From contig NZ_PZKF01000001.1 in the NCBI RefSeq assembly GCF_003034995.1, positions 62,001 to 126,000 on the forward strand: a stretch of 64,000 nt of DNA, in the 5' to 3' direction. The stretch is from Phaeovulum veldkampii DSM 11550. GTDB lineage: Bacteria; Pseudomonadota; Alphaproteobacteria; Rhodobacterales; Rhodobacteraceae. The notes under the pieces were generated by a model. It had not been told where the DNA came from and made no database searches. It saw nothing but the letters and a program-made list of their open reading frames with translations. Each line of letters starts with the position of its first letter. The stretch's first letter is position 1. Shown here in pieces: positions 1 to 8,494 of this stretch. The position numbers were made by a program, and so were the translations under genes.

Positions 1-655
1 CCTCGGCCGTCAGTTCAACCTTTTCAAACCCGAAGATCATTGGCCGGATATGGTGCAGGAACCCGTGCCCGATGGTCAGCAGGTAGGTATGCACCACCAC
101 GAAGGCTGCGATTGAAAAGGCTGACAGAATGTGGATGTTGGCCACGATCTGCAACAGGAAGCTGGCATTGTCGAGATCGTCCCACAGGCCATAGCCCAGA
201 TAGATCAGCCCCGACACCCAGATCGCCGGAAACAGCGCGATCTTGACGGCCAGATAGGCCAGTGCCTGCAACGGGTTGTGCCGCCGCTTGTAGCTTTTTC
301 GATAGGGGTGCTCCTCGCCGTGGAACACGCCCCAGGCGTAAAAGCGCATGACCCTGAACAGCCCCTCGGTCTTGGGGATAAACTGCTTCCAGGCTTCGGT
401 GGTGAACAGCCAGAAGGTAGCGAAAAGCCAAAGCAGCAGCAGCGCCAGCGCCGTCAGCGTATGAACCGTCACCGCCGTCTCGAAGGACAGGATCTGGTGC
501 ATCCCCATCAGCCGGGCGCCGGTGAACATCAGCAGGAAGATGGAACCCGCCTGGCTCCAGTGCCAGATGCGGTTGAACGCCGGATAGACCAGCACGCAGC
601 GGATATTGCCCTTGGCGCTGCCGTCGGGGGTCGGGGTCGTTGCGGTGTCAGTCAT
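1..655 (-). CDS. Cytochrome b561-like membrane subunit (3' end outside window)
   Basis: Partial gene: 218 codons are visible and the frame runs off the left edge without a stop. The protein looks like the cytochrome b of thiosulfate reductase/formate dehydrogenase type. It has about four hydrophobic membrane segments and candidate heme-b histidines in RIWHWSQ, TVHTLTA, NIHILSA and VVHTYLL. The start overlaps the stop of the octaheme cytochrome gene by 8 nt, so the two are probably translationally coupled. By family knowledge such subunits exchange electrons between the quinone pool and a periplasmic c-type cytochrome. I infer that it is the membrane anchor and quinol oxidase for the adjacent octaheme enzyme. 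The exact family within the b561 superfamily is uncertain. Confidence 0.85.
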   Translation of the reverse strand, partial: MTDTATTPTPDGSAKGNIRCVLVYPAFNRIWHWSQAGSIFLLMFTGARLMGMHQILSFETAVTVHTLTALALLLLWLFATFWLFTTEAWKQFIPKTEGLFRVMRFYAWGVFHGEEHPYRKSYKRRHNPLQALAYLAVKIALFPAIWVSGLIYLGYGLWDDLDNASFLLQIVANIHILSAFSIAAFVVVHTYLLTIGHGFLHHIRPMIFGFEKVELTAE

Positions 656-2327
656 GATGCGCTCCTCCGTTGCCGCGAGCGCGCCGCATCAGGCGCAGAC
701 CGCCATGCCCCAGCGCACCCAACAGCGCCAGCGCCACCATCACCATACCCAGCTTGCCACCGATGCCGGGGCCAGAGCCGGGCATGTAGATACCCGCCAC
801 ATTGGCCAGACGGCCGTTCTGGCTGTGGCATTCCTGACAGGACAGCGCGTCCTTGGCAGGCGCCACCATATGGGTGATGGGCCAATACATGTGGGTATCG
901 ACAAAGTCGAACTTGCCCGAATATTCCAGCCCCGCATAGTCCATCGCCGCCTTGATCGACTTGGTCCAGTCGAAGTTGGTCCAGAAGGCGGTGTCGGTGG
1001 TGGGTCCGTAGACGTTGGACATCACCAGACGGTTCATCTCGGTATCATAGGCCTGCCGCCCCTCCATCCGCTTGAACGGGAAGATGCGGGATTTCGGGTC
1101 TTCGGAATTGCCGTGGATGATATTAATATCGACGGTCTTCGACGGATCGATGGTGTGGTCGGTGTTGGTGTATTCCACCTGCCCGTCGAACCAGGCGTAA
1201 TAGGGCACGACATTTTCGCCCCATTCGAAATCGCCTTTGGTCGAAAGATAGGTGTGCAGATGCTTGCCGTTGCCTTGCGTATAGCCTTCCATGCTGATCG
1301 GCTTGCCGTTGTCCAGCCGCCCCGCCGTGGACCAGTCCCACGAGGTTTTCGTGGCCACGCCACCCCGCGCAAAGGACGGAATGTGGCAGGTCTGGCAGGC
1401 AACGGTATCGGTGTGGTCGTTCAGCTTGATATGCGACACGCTGGTGTCGGGATGCGGTTTTTCGCCATGGCACGAGGTGCAGCTAGCCACATCGCGCGCA
1501 GCACCGGGGGCCATGTCGGGGTGCGGATTGGTGACATTGGTAGCGTAGCGCGAACCGGCGAACACATGCTTGTCGCTGACGTGGCAGCTTTCGCAGGTGA
1601 AATTGGCGCCGTCCGCCGACATATGCACATCGGTGGCCAGATCCGGATGGATCAGCGCCGAGCTGAGATCGCCGTGCTTGACGTTATCGCCGCCGCCGCC
1701 GTTGAAATGGCACGAGCCACAGTTTTCCCGACCCGGCGCGCCCACTGATTGCGCTGCCTGAGACAGGTTGACAGGCCGGACATCGGCGCCGGTGATGGTC
1801 TTGGCGCCGGGCGTGACCGGATCAAGCGGCGGGTTGCCGGCAAGGTTGTCCTGCTTGGTATACTGGCCCGATTTGTCGTGACACACCAGACAATCGACCC
1901 GCGCCGGATCGGCGGGCGCGGGTTGGCGCACATCGGTCCATCCATAGCCCGCATGGCACGAGGTGCAGCGGGTTTCGTTGCTGGCCACGTTGCCGCAGAA
2001 CGAGTTGATCGTATGCGCCTTGCCCAGCCGCTGGCCGGTTTCGGGCTGCTCATAATCCCACTTCCAGTGGATCGAGTGCATCACCTGATTGGATGCCTCG
2101 GTATGGCATGACAGACAGGCCGCTGTAACCTCGGGGCCTGATTTGAAATTCTGCTTGAGAATTTCAAATTTGGAGTGGTCCGCCGTGCTTTTGCTGATCG
2201 CCGTGCTTGCGCTGGTGGCCGCTGCGGCGGGAACCGTCGTCTCCTCCCCGGACTGGGCCCACCCTGCCCCGCCCCAGAGGATCGCCGCCGAGACAAGCGC
2301 GGCCACCCCCATACCCCTAATTCGCAT
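648..2327 (-). CDS. Octaheme c-type cytochrome, tetrathionate reductase (OTR) family
   Basis: 559-residue periplasmic multiheme protein with an N-terminal signal peptide (about residues 1-25) and eight CxxCH motifs near residues 71, 121, 146, 203, 245, 283, 311 and 497. One hydrophobic segment near the C-terminus (about 522-542) is followed by Arg residues and probably anchors it. The third motif is CLVCHDK; a Lys at this kind of position is the unusual distal ligand of the active-site heme in Shewanella OTR, so Lys152 is a candidate catalytic ligand. Characterised members reduce tetrathionate, nitrite and hydroxylamine in vitro; the physiological substrate is not settled. The start is the ATG after a GGAGA site; a TTG one codon upstream is less likely. 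It forms a two-gene operon with the following cytochrome b. Confidence 0.9.
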   Translation of the reverse strand: MRIRGMGVAALVSAAILWGGAGWAQSGEETTVPAAAATSASTAISKSTADHSKFEILKQNFKSGPEVTAACLSCHTEASNQVMHSIHWKWDYEQPETGQRLGKAHTINSFCGNVASNETRCTSCHAGYGWTDVRQPAPADPARVDCLVCHDKSGQYTKQDNLAGNPPLDPVTPGAKTITGADVRPVNLSQAAQSVGAPGRENCGSCHFNGGGGDNVKHGDLSSALIHPDLATDVHMSADGANFTCESCHVSDKHVFAGSRYATNVTNPHPDMAPGAARDVASCTSCHGEKPHPDTSVSHIKLNDHTDTVACQTCHIPSFARGGVATKTSWDWSTAGRLDNGKPISMEGYTQGNGKHLHTYLSTKGDFEWGENVVPYYAWFDGQVEYTNTDHTIDPSKTVDINIIHGNSEDPKSRIFPFKRMEGRQAYDTEMNRLVMSNVYGPTTDTAFWTNFDWTKSIKAAMDYAGLEYSGKFDFVDTHMYWPITHMVAPAKDALSCQECHSQNGRLANVAGIYMPGSGPGIGGKLGMVMVALALLGALGHGGLRLMRRARGNGGAHHD

Positions 2328-2463
2328 CAATTCTCCAATCTGGCGCCTTGCGTCGCTGCAGCATCCCTTAGAATTGTTTAAAGGAGCATAAGGTGTTTCT
2401 CAAAGTAACATTTGCCGCCGCGGAATGCGACAACCTGCCGCACTTGTCTTTTGCGCAAAGGCA

Positions 2464-2483
2464 AATGCTGCGACTGCGAACGG
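2464..2483 (+). promoter_or_regulatory. Candidate GTA regulatory motif upstream of ghsAB
   Basis: AATGCT (2464-2469) is followed 5 nt later by TGCGAACGG (2475-2483), ending 102 bp before the ghsA start. The same two blocks with a 6-nt gap occur on the minus strand at 63929-63949, about 115 bp before GTA gene g1. Around the second block CGAC and GTCG form an inverted repeat (2471-2486). No good sigma-70 -10 box follows, which fits an activator-dependent promoter. The remainder of 2328-2585 holds the divergent octaheme-gene promoter and a TTTGCGCAAA palindrome at 2450-2459, and no gene. Confidence 0.5.
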
Positions 2484-2585
2484 TCGGGCAGCGGTGCGTT
2501 TACGAATTCTTGGCATCACTGCGCCACCCGTTTGCCCACGCCCCGGATACCCCGGACGGGCAGCGATCAGACCAAGGAGAGCCTG

Positions 2586-2852
2586 ATGTTCAATCCGTTC
2601 AAGAACCGCCAGATCCCGCTTTCGGGGCCCGCTTTCGACATCACCCCGGTCACACCCGATGACGGCGCCGACCTGCCCGCGGTTTCGGTGGCGCTTTATG
2701 TCGAAACCGGCGGCACGCTGGCCTTTGTCACCGCCAAGGGCGCGCTGCGCAGCCTGAGCGTGCGGGATTTCTCGATCCTTCCGGTAGGCGTGTCTCGGGT
2801 GATGCAGACCGGCACGACGGCGGCGGGTATTCATGCCCTGATGGTGCAGTGA
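2586..2852 (+). CDS. ghsA: GTA head-spike base protein GhsA (Rcc01079 family)
   Basis: 88-residue protein beginning MFNPFKNRQIPLSGPAFDI, recognised as the spike base family of the R. capsulatus gene transfer agent. In R. capsulatus this protein and its neighbour form fibres on the GTA head that aid attachment to the capsule of recipient cells. The start follows AAGGAG with proper spacing. Its stop overlaps the start of ghsB, so the two are a translationally coupled pair. The gene is on the plus strand, 45-60 kb from the main GTA cluster. A motif shared with the main GTA promoter lies about 100 bp upstream. Assignment rests on recalled family resemblance and on the adjacency to ghsB and capsule genes. 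Confidence 0.8.
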   Translation: MFNPFKNRQIPLSGPAFDITPVTPDDGADLPAVSVALYVETGGTLAFVTAKGALRSLSVRDFSILPVGVSRVMQTGTTAAGIHALMVQ

Positions 2853-3778
2853 TGCTGATCTGTGACTGGTCGATCCCGCGTCTGGCGCAAGATCAGGCCG
2901 CGACGGCGGGCGATCTGTGGCTGGACTTCACCACTGGCGCCCTGCCCGCGCAGGTGATCTGGGCGCGCGGATCAGAGGCAAGCTGTTTCGATGCCGCGGG
3001 CCGGATCGTCACCCGGCCAGCCGGGGCCGCGCGGTTTGATCATGACCCGGTAACACGGGCCGCGCTGGGGGTTCTGGTCGAACCCACGGCCACCAACCTG
3101 CTGGCGCAATCGGCGATTGCCGCGCCCGGCTGGACGCTGAGCGGCGCCACGATGACCGCATTGTCACTGGCTGCGCTGGGGGTTTTTGCCGGGGCCTCGG
3201 TCGTCTCGGCCGGGGCCAGTTGGCACCGGGCGATGCAGAACTTTGCCGTCACCGCGGGCGTGGCCTATGCGGTGACGCTGTTCTACCGGCCCGGCAGTTC
3301 GGGCAAGATGACGGTGATCCTGAAGCACAACGCATCGTCGCTTTCCAGCAACATCGAAGGCGCCATCGGCGGGCTGGCCGTCACTGCCACGGCGGCGGGT
3401 GCGCTGGCCGGGCTGGAGGAGCGGGTTCTGGCCGATGGCGTGACACGGCGGCTGCGGGTGGTGTTCGCCTCCGGCGTCAGCGGCACGCTGAGCCTTGGGG
3501 CAGGGCCGTTTTCAGCGGTTGCCGGGCAGGACGTGATCTTGCTGGGCGCGCAGGTCGAGGCGGGCACCAGCGCCAGCGCCTATATCGCCACCGCGGGCAG
3601 CCTTCAGGCCCGCGCCGCCGATCGGCCGGGGCTGACCGGCATCACCGGGCGGCATGATGTGACGCTGCGCTATGGCGATGGCACGCAAGAAACGCTGCCG
3701 GCCCAGATCGTTTCCGAGGGCTACTGGCCGGAATTGTCGCGCAGCGATCTGGCCGCAATCGGGCTGTCCCCCCGCTGA
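2852..3778 (+). CDS. ghsB: GTA head-spike fibre protein GhsB (Rcc01080 family)
   Basis: 308 residues. The C-terminal half ends in a pattern typical of phage spike and carbohydrate-binding modules: GAQVEAGTSASAYIATAG followed by ARAAD (about residues 231-257). It therefore resembles the sugar-binding GTA head spike that works with GhsA. The ATG at 2852 shares one base with the ghsA stop (TGATG); a GTG at 2849 is the alternative start. In R. capsulatus the spike recognises capsular polysaccharide on recipient cells. The last 267 bp lie antisense to the 3' part of the convergent polymerase gene. No terminator is visible between the two genes. Confidence 0.78.
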   Translation: MLICDWSIPRLAQDQAATAGDLWLDFTTGALPAQVIWARGSEASCFDAAGRIVTRPAGAARFDHDPVTRAALGVLVEPTATNLLAQSAIAAPGWTLSGATMTALSLAALGVFAGASVVSAGASWHRAMQNFAVTAGVAYAVTLFYRPGSSGKMTVILKHNASSLSSNIEGAIGGLAVTATAAGALAGLEERVLADGVTRRLRVVFASGVSGTLSLGAGPFSAVAGQDVILLGAQVEAGTSASAYIATAGSLQARAADRPGLTGITGRHDVTLRYGDGTQETLPAQIVSEGYWPELSRSDLAAIGLSPR

Positions 3779-5086
3779 CCCCGCGCGCCGGGCAGGTCGT
3801 GCCGCCTCGCCCGGCGCATCGCGGCGCCGCCAGCCCGGCAGCACCGGCGCCAGCAAGAGCAGAACCCAATACAGGTCCATCGGCAGGATCAGATAGCTGC
3901 CCGCCAGATTGGCGACGAAAAACAGCACCATCCAGCCCGCCAGAAACCGGGTGACGGCGGCACGGGCGGGATCGGTCGCGCCGATCAGCCGCCCGACGAT
4001 CAGCCCCAGATGGGCCAGAACCAGCCCCAGCCCGACCAGCCCCAGATCAAGATAGACCGCCAGAAAACCGTTATGCGGATGCAGCGGGTCAAAGCCGATG
4101 GCCGAGCGGACAAAGGCCCCGATCCCGCCGCGCCAGGCGGCCTCATAACCGCCGCCCAGCAGCAGGCTGTTGGCGCGGCCCGCCTCCAGCGCGGCCTGCC
4201 AGATCAGCGTGCGCGCCGACAGCGTCGGGTCGCGGTCCAGCAGATCAAGCGCCAGCCCCATCAGCCAGCTATCCAGCCCCGAAAGCCGGGCGGCCCCGGC
4301 AATCACCAGCCCCCCCGCCAGCAGCCCGACACACGCCCGCAGCGTGGTCAGCGCGGTCAGCACAACCGCCATCCCCAGCGCCAGCGGCAGCGCCAGAAAT
4401 ATCTTGGCGGAATCGGTCAGCGCCAACAGCCCCAGCCCCAGCGCCAGCAGCGCCCGCACGATAGCGCGACGCATCACGTCGGTGCCAAAGGCCGCAAGGA
4501 TCACAAGGCACAGCGCCAACACCCGCGCGAGGCTGTTTTTATGTGCATAGCTGCCCTTCAGCAGCCCCGCATGTTCGGCAAAGAACTCGGCCCCCGAATG
4601 AAACGCATAACCCGGCGCCAGCACCGCCAACCCCGCGGTGGTCAGGATCAGCGCGGCAGCCAGCCAGACCAGCGCCGCCACGAAATCGTCAAAGCGAAAG
4701 CGCGACAGCATCCAGACGGCGCAAAGCGTGCCGCCCGCAAAGCCCGCGGCGCGGCGCATCGTGTCGGCAGGCAGCGGGCTCCACAGCGCCGACAAAACCG
4801 CCAGCACGGTCAGCGCCAGACCCCAGCCAAGGCCGGGTGGCAGCGTCAGCCGCCGCGGATCGAGCAGCACCAGCAGCCCCACGACCGCCAGCGTCGCCAC
4901 GCCCAGTCGCTGAATCGCCGCGTTCTGGCCCTGCACCACAATCTGCGAGATCGTGCCTTGCAGCAGATCGCCGCCGACAGGGCGTTGCAGCGCCCCGCTG
5001 AGCAGAACCAGAACAAACAGCAAGAACAGCCGCAGCGGCAGCCCCGCCCGTCGCGGTTGCGCCGGTGCGATGGCCCCGCGGATCAT
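3512..5086 (-). CDS. O-antigen ligase/polymerase (Wzy-like) membrane protein
   Basis: Polytopic membrane protein with about ten to twelve hydrophobic segments and the O-antigen ligase/Wzy organisation, including a large loop with LLLGGGYEAAW and HPHNGFLAVYLDLG, typical of the Wzy_C region. It would polymerise or ligate polysaccharide repeat units at the periplasmic face of the inner membrane. The ATG at 5086 overlaps the preceding flippase stop (ATGA). The family normally ends soon after the last membrane segment, near PVLPGWRRRD; here the frame continues about 95 more codons without a stop, antisense to the 3' end of ghsB. That tail is low-complexity and may not be functional. It is the last gene of a six-gene capsule operon. 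Confidence 0.82.
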   Translation of the reverse strand: MIRGAIAPAQPRRAGLPLRLFLLFVLVLLSGALQRPVGGDLLQGTISQIVVQGQNAAIQRLGVATLAVVGLLVLLDPRRLTLPPGLGWGLALTVLAVLSALWSPLPADTMRRAAGFAGGTLCAVWMLSRFRFDDFVAALVWLAAALILTTAGLAVLAPGYAFHSGAEFFAEHAGLLKGSYAHKNSLARVLALCLVILAAFGTDVMRRAIVRALLALGLGLLALTDSAKIFLALPLALGMAVVLTALTTLRACVGLLAGGLVIAGAARLSGLDSWLMGLALDLLDRDPTLSARTLIWQAALEAGRANSLLLGGGYEAAWRGGIGAFVRSAIGFDPLHPHNGFLAVYLDLGLVGLGLVLAHLGLIVGRLIGATDPARAAVTRFLAGWMVLFFVANLAGSYLILPMDLYWVLLLLAPVLPGWRRRDAPGEAARPARRAGSAGGQPDCGQIAARQFRPVALGNDLGRQRFLRAIAIAQRHIMPPGDAGQPRPIGGAGLKAARGGDIGAGAGARLDLRAQQDHVLPGNR

Positions 5087-6519
5087 CGGGCCCCGGCCCG
5101 CGCGCCGATCATCGCGCGCAGGCCGATGGTATTCAGCGCCAGCGCCGTCGCGCCATAGGCCAGCGCGCAGACGGCGATCTGCAGCGCCATCCCCGCAACC
5201 CCCGCCGACACCGGCGCCAGTCGGGCCACGGCGATCATGGCAAGGCATCCTGCCGCCACCCGCGCCAGATCGGCGCCGGGCCACAGGATCGGCCCGGCGG
5301 CGCGCGCGCGCGCCAGCGCCACCCAGGCGCCCGCCACCGCCGCCCCGGCACAGGCCCAGCCAAAGGCCGCAGGCCCGGCCTCTGCGGCAAGCCCGCCCAC
5401 CCCGGCCAGCACCAGCAGGCTGACCAGAGGCCCCGCCGCCGCGCCGCGGGTCTGACCCCGGATCACGAACAGCGTATCGACGCCAAACAGCCGGAACGCC
5501 CCCACACCCGCCGCCAGCGCCGCCGGGCCGATCACCGCCGCATAGGCCGCGCCATAACCCTGCGGCACCACCAGATCGGCAAAAGGCGTGCGGATCAGCC
5601 AGAACCCCAGCGCCGCGGGCGCCACAAAAACCGCCGTCACCGCAATCTGGCGCCCAGCCTGCGCAGGCAGGTCAGCCGCCGCGCCGAACTCGGCAAGCCG
5701 AATCGAGCGTTGGATCATGACCAGATTGACCACCAGCCCCACCATCGCCACCGCCTTTTGCGCCAGATCCAGCGCCAGCATTGCGCCGGCCGCAGCCTCC
5801 AGCCCCATCCCGGCCGCCGCCAAGGCCCGCGCCAACGCCGGAAATGCCAGCGACAGGTTGGTGGCCAACGCCGCATAGACCCCGAAGCGCCATAAAAATC
5901 CTGCCTGCACCGGATCGGCAGGCGCCGAAACCCCCGCCACCTTCAGCCCGCGCAAGGCCATCATCGCCAGCGGAAACGACAGCGCCAGCCCCGCCACAGC
6001 CGCCAGCCCCTGCCCGGTCAGCGCCGCTGCCGCCGCCCCCAGCACCAGCCCCAAGGCCGACCGCAACACCCAGGCACGAACAAAAAAGCCGGTGTCCATC
6101 TCGGCCCGCGCAAGCGCCTGACGACCGTCAAACACGCCCTGCCCGGCGGCAAACAGACACACAACAGCCAGCGCCGGGGCTTGCGGCAGCGCCGGCGCAG
6201 CCAGTGCAGCCGCCCCCAGCAGCGCCGCGGTGGTCGCGCCATAACCGCGCCACAGCGCGCGCCGCCGCGCCGCGGTCTTGCCCGCCTCGGCACCCACGGC
6301 AAAGCGCATGACGCAAACGCGCATCCATTCGTAAGCAAGGCTCGCCAGCAGTTGCCCAAGGCTCCAGACCAGCGCAAAGATCGCGTATTCCGCGCCCGAC
6401 AACAGCATCGGCACCAGCACCGACACCGCCAGCCCCGCCAGATTGGCCAGCACCAGCGCCAGCGGCACCAGCGCAGGGCTGGCCCAGGGATCGCGGCGCG
6501 GGGGGGCCGCCATCGTCAC
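5083..6519 (-). CDS. Polysaccharide flippase (MOP/Wzx-like)
   Basis: About 478 residues with 12-14 hydrophobic segments, resembling MOP-superfamily oligosaccharide flippases that move lipid-linked repeat units across the inner membrane. The GTG start at 6519 overlaps the upstream glycosyltransferase stop by 4 nt (GTGA); an ATG two codons later is an alternative. It sits between a glycosyltransferase and a Wzy-like polymerase, the expected company for a Wzx/Wzy capsule pathway. Sequence alone does not define the substrate. Confidence 0.8.
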   Translation of the reverse strand: MTMAAPPRRDPWASPALVPLALVLANLAGLAVSVLVPMLLSGAEYAIFALVWSLGQLLASLAYEWMRVCVMRFAVGAEAGKTAARRRALWRGYGATTAALLGAAALAAPALPQAPALAVVCLFAAGQGVFDGRQALARAEMDTGFFVRAWVLRSALGLVLGAAAAALTGQGLAAVAGLALSFPLAMMALRGLKVAGVSAPADPVQAGFLWRFGVYAALATNLSLAFPALARALAAAGMGLEAAAGAMLALDLAQKAVAMVGLVVNLVMIQRSIRLAEFGAAADLPAQAGRQIAVTAVFVAPAALGFWLIRTPFADLVVPQGYGAAYAAVIGPAALAAGVGAFRLFGVDTLFVIRGQTRGAAAGPLVSLLVLAGVGGLAAEAGPAAFGWACAGAAVAGAWVALARARAAGPILWPGADLARVAAGCLAMIAVARLAPVSAGVAGMALQIAVCALAYGATALALNTIGLRAMIGARAGAR

Positions 6520-7703
6520 GCCCGCCGCGCCGCCAAACGGCGGTGGTCGTCAAAGATCGGCGCCAGCAGCCGCTCTGGCCGGTGTGCCGCCGCAGCGCGC
6601 GCGACGCAGACAGGGTCCACCCGCCCCGCGCCGATCGCCGCGCCCAGATCGGCAATGCGCGCGGCCATCTGCGCCAGTTGATCGGGGCCGCGCGGCACCA
6701 GATGCCCCGCCGCGGACATGGCATACAGAGGCTGCAACTGGGGCAGGTGCAGCGCCACCACGGGCCGCCCCGAGGCCAGACATTCCAGCACAAAGCGCGG
6801 CATGCCCTCAAATTCCGAGGTCAAGAGGCCGATATGGCAGCCAGCAAGGATTGCCGCGACGTCTGCGGCCGATTTTCGACCATGCACTACGGTTATTTCT
6901 GATACTTCGGAAAATTCCGGGTGTGCCGACAGATCACCGTCGCCCACATAATGAAACTCGACCGGCACCGCCGCCTGCCGCGCCATCGCCACCACCCGCA
7001 GCATCAGATCCAACCGCTTGAACGCGTCGCAGCGCCCGGCAAAGACCAGCCGCAGCGGCAGCACGGCAGCAAAGGGCTGCGGTGTGAACAGATCGGTGTT
7101 GGCCCAGGTGGTCAGGGTGTGAAATTTCGCGCCAAAGGGCCAATAGCGGCGCGCGAACATCGACGTCACCTCAGGGTTGACGGTGTAGAACCTGACCGCC
7201 AGCGCCGCCGCCAGGTATTCAGTGGCGGCGCGCAGCCGGTGGTGGCGGCCCAGGATCCCGCTCATCGGTTTGGATCGGTCGCCCCAGACATGCAGCATCT
7301 GGATGAAGGGCACCCGCAGCGCGGCAAAGATCGGCGCATACTCGACCCGGCGCAGCTCCACCGAATAGCCCCCGCGCCGCAGCAGCGGGCCGATCAGCCC
7401 GCGCTTGCGCCACATCAGCGCGGCAAAGCGGAAGGTTTCCGATTGGGTGATCGACTGCGGCGCACGGTTCACGCTGTCATCCAGCCGGGCAATCGGCAGA
7501 AAATCCAGCTCGCGGCCGCGAAAGCGAACACGGCTGATCTGGTCCGGGGGCAGATCGCCGATCTCGTCGGGGCCGATGAACAGCAGGTCGATATCGTCGG
7601 GGCGATACTGGATATAGTCTCGGATATAGGTCTCGATCCCGCCCACCTTCAGCCCGCGCGGATCGGCGCTGTTGACCAGTGCCACCCGAACGCGTCGGCT
7701 CAT
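6516..7703 (-). CDS. Glycosyltransferase family 4-like
   Basis: 395-residue GT-B fold glycosyltransferase. The N-terminus has the acceptor-side glycine loop (LKVGGIETYIRDY, about residues 20-32). The C-terminal half carries the donor-binding features VFAGRCDAFKRLDLML and LLTSEFEGMPRFVLECLASG, containing the E-x7-E type region. It would transfer a nucleotide-activated sugar to the growing capsule repeat unit on the cytoplasmic side. The ATG at 7703 overlaps the stop of the WecG-like gene as ATGA, which decides the start; an upstream extension in the same frame is not expected to be coding. The sugar cannot be predicted. Confidence 0.85.
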   Translation of the reverse strand: MSRRVRVALVNSADPRGLKVGGIETYIRDYIQYRPDDIDLLFIGPDEIGDLPPDQISRVRFRGRELDFLPIARLDDSVNRAPQSITQSETFRFAALMWRKRGLIGPLLRRGGYSVELRRVEYAPIFAALRVPFIQMLHVWGDRSKPMSGILGRHHRLRAATEYLAAALAVRFYTVNPEVTSMFARRYWPFGAKFHTLTTWANTDLFTPQPFAAVLPLRLVFAGRCDAFKRLDLMLRVVAMARQAAVPVEFHYVGDGDLSAHPEFSEVSEITVVHGRKSAADVAAILAGCHIGLLTSEFEGMPRFVLECLASGRPVVALHLPQLQPLYAMSAAGHLVPRGPDQLAQMAARIADLGAAIGAGRVDPVCVARAAAAHRPERLLAPIFDDHRRLAARRA

Positions 7704-8494
7704 GGCCGGGCGGCGCGCAGACGGGTCGCGCGCAGCCGCAGAAAAAACAAAGGAATACCGATTACATAGCGCCGAAACAGCCGCGCAGGCTCGCGCAGCA
7801 GCCGATAGAACCATTCCAGCCCCAGCCGCTGCATCGCGCGCGGCGCGCGGGCAAACCGCCCCCCCATCAGATCAAGGATAGCGCCGCCGCAGATGATCAG
7901 GCAGGGGTGGTCCAGCCCCGCACGCAGCACCTCGGCTACCCGCTCCTGCCGCGGCATTCCCATGCCCAACACGATCACCGGGGGCCGCGTCTTGCGGCAC
8001 AGGTCAAGATAATGCGCCGCGGGGCGGAACCCGTCAGCCTCGGCCTTCACCCGCAGACCGGCCGCGCGCAGCGCCGCCGCCGCCTGCCCCAGCCAAGGCT
8101 GTCGGGTGCCAAAGATCGCCACACCCTCCCCCGCCAGCCGCGCCAGAAGCTGCGGGATCAGATCAGATCCGTTCAGGTTCAACCCCGGATCGCGCCCCAG
8201 CGTGCGCAGCGCCATGCCGGTGCCGGTGCCGTCGCGCAGCAGAATGTCGGCACCCGCGAAGGCCGCGAAAATGTCGGGATCAGACCAGATCAGGTTGATC
8301 GCATGGGCATTGACAAAGGCCAGCACGGTAGGTGCCGCGGGGCGCGTCAGCGCGTCGATCAGCGCGGGCATCTGCGCCGCCTCGGTCTCGATGCGCAGGG
8401 CTTCGAGGATCGTCAGCACCCGCGCGGCGCCATCGGCGCCAAAGGCGCGGTCCAGCGTCAGCCCCAGCGGTGGCGATAGTTCGACAAGACTCAT
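7700..8494 (-). CDS. WecG/TagA/CpsF family glycosyltransferase
   Basis: 264 residues with the family hallmarks: FVNAHAINLIW near the start, ILLRDGTGTGMAL (the conserved D-G-T/x-G stretch), IFGTRQPWLGQAAAALR and GMGMPRQERV. Members add a second sugar such as N-acetylmannosamine, or an acidic relative, to a polyprenyl-linked sugar. The ATG at 8494 overlaps the stop of the preceding aldo/keto reductase gene (ATGA). It is part of the capsule operon and probably acts early in repeat-unit assembly. Confidence 0.88.
   Translation of the reverse strand: MSLVELSPPLGLTLDRAFGADGAARVLTILEALRIETEAAQMPALIDALTRPAAPTVLAFVNAHAINLIWSDPDIFAAFAGADILLRDGTGTGMALRTLGRDPGLNLNGSDLIPQLLARLAGEGVAIFGTRQPWLGQAAAALRAAGLRVKAEADGFRPAAHYLDLCRKTRPPVIVLGMGMPRQERVAEVLRAGLDHPCLIICGGAILDLMGGRFARAPRAMQRLGLEWFYRLLREPARLFRRYVIGIPLFFLRLRATRLRAARP

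Noticed and set aside
2328-2463. FNR- or CRP-type site upstream of the octaheme cytochrome gene
   Set aside because: AT-rich segments and a TTTGCGCAAA palindrome exist, but no convincing TTGAT-N4-ATCAA or TGTGA-N6-TCACA site.
4010-5895. Long plus-strand open frames opposite the capsule polymerase and flippase genes
   Set aside because: Gln/Arg/Pro-rich shadow sequences with no motif; the minus strand encodes clear membrane proteins with ATGA-coupled starts.
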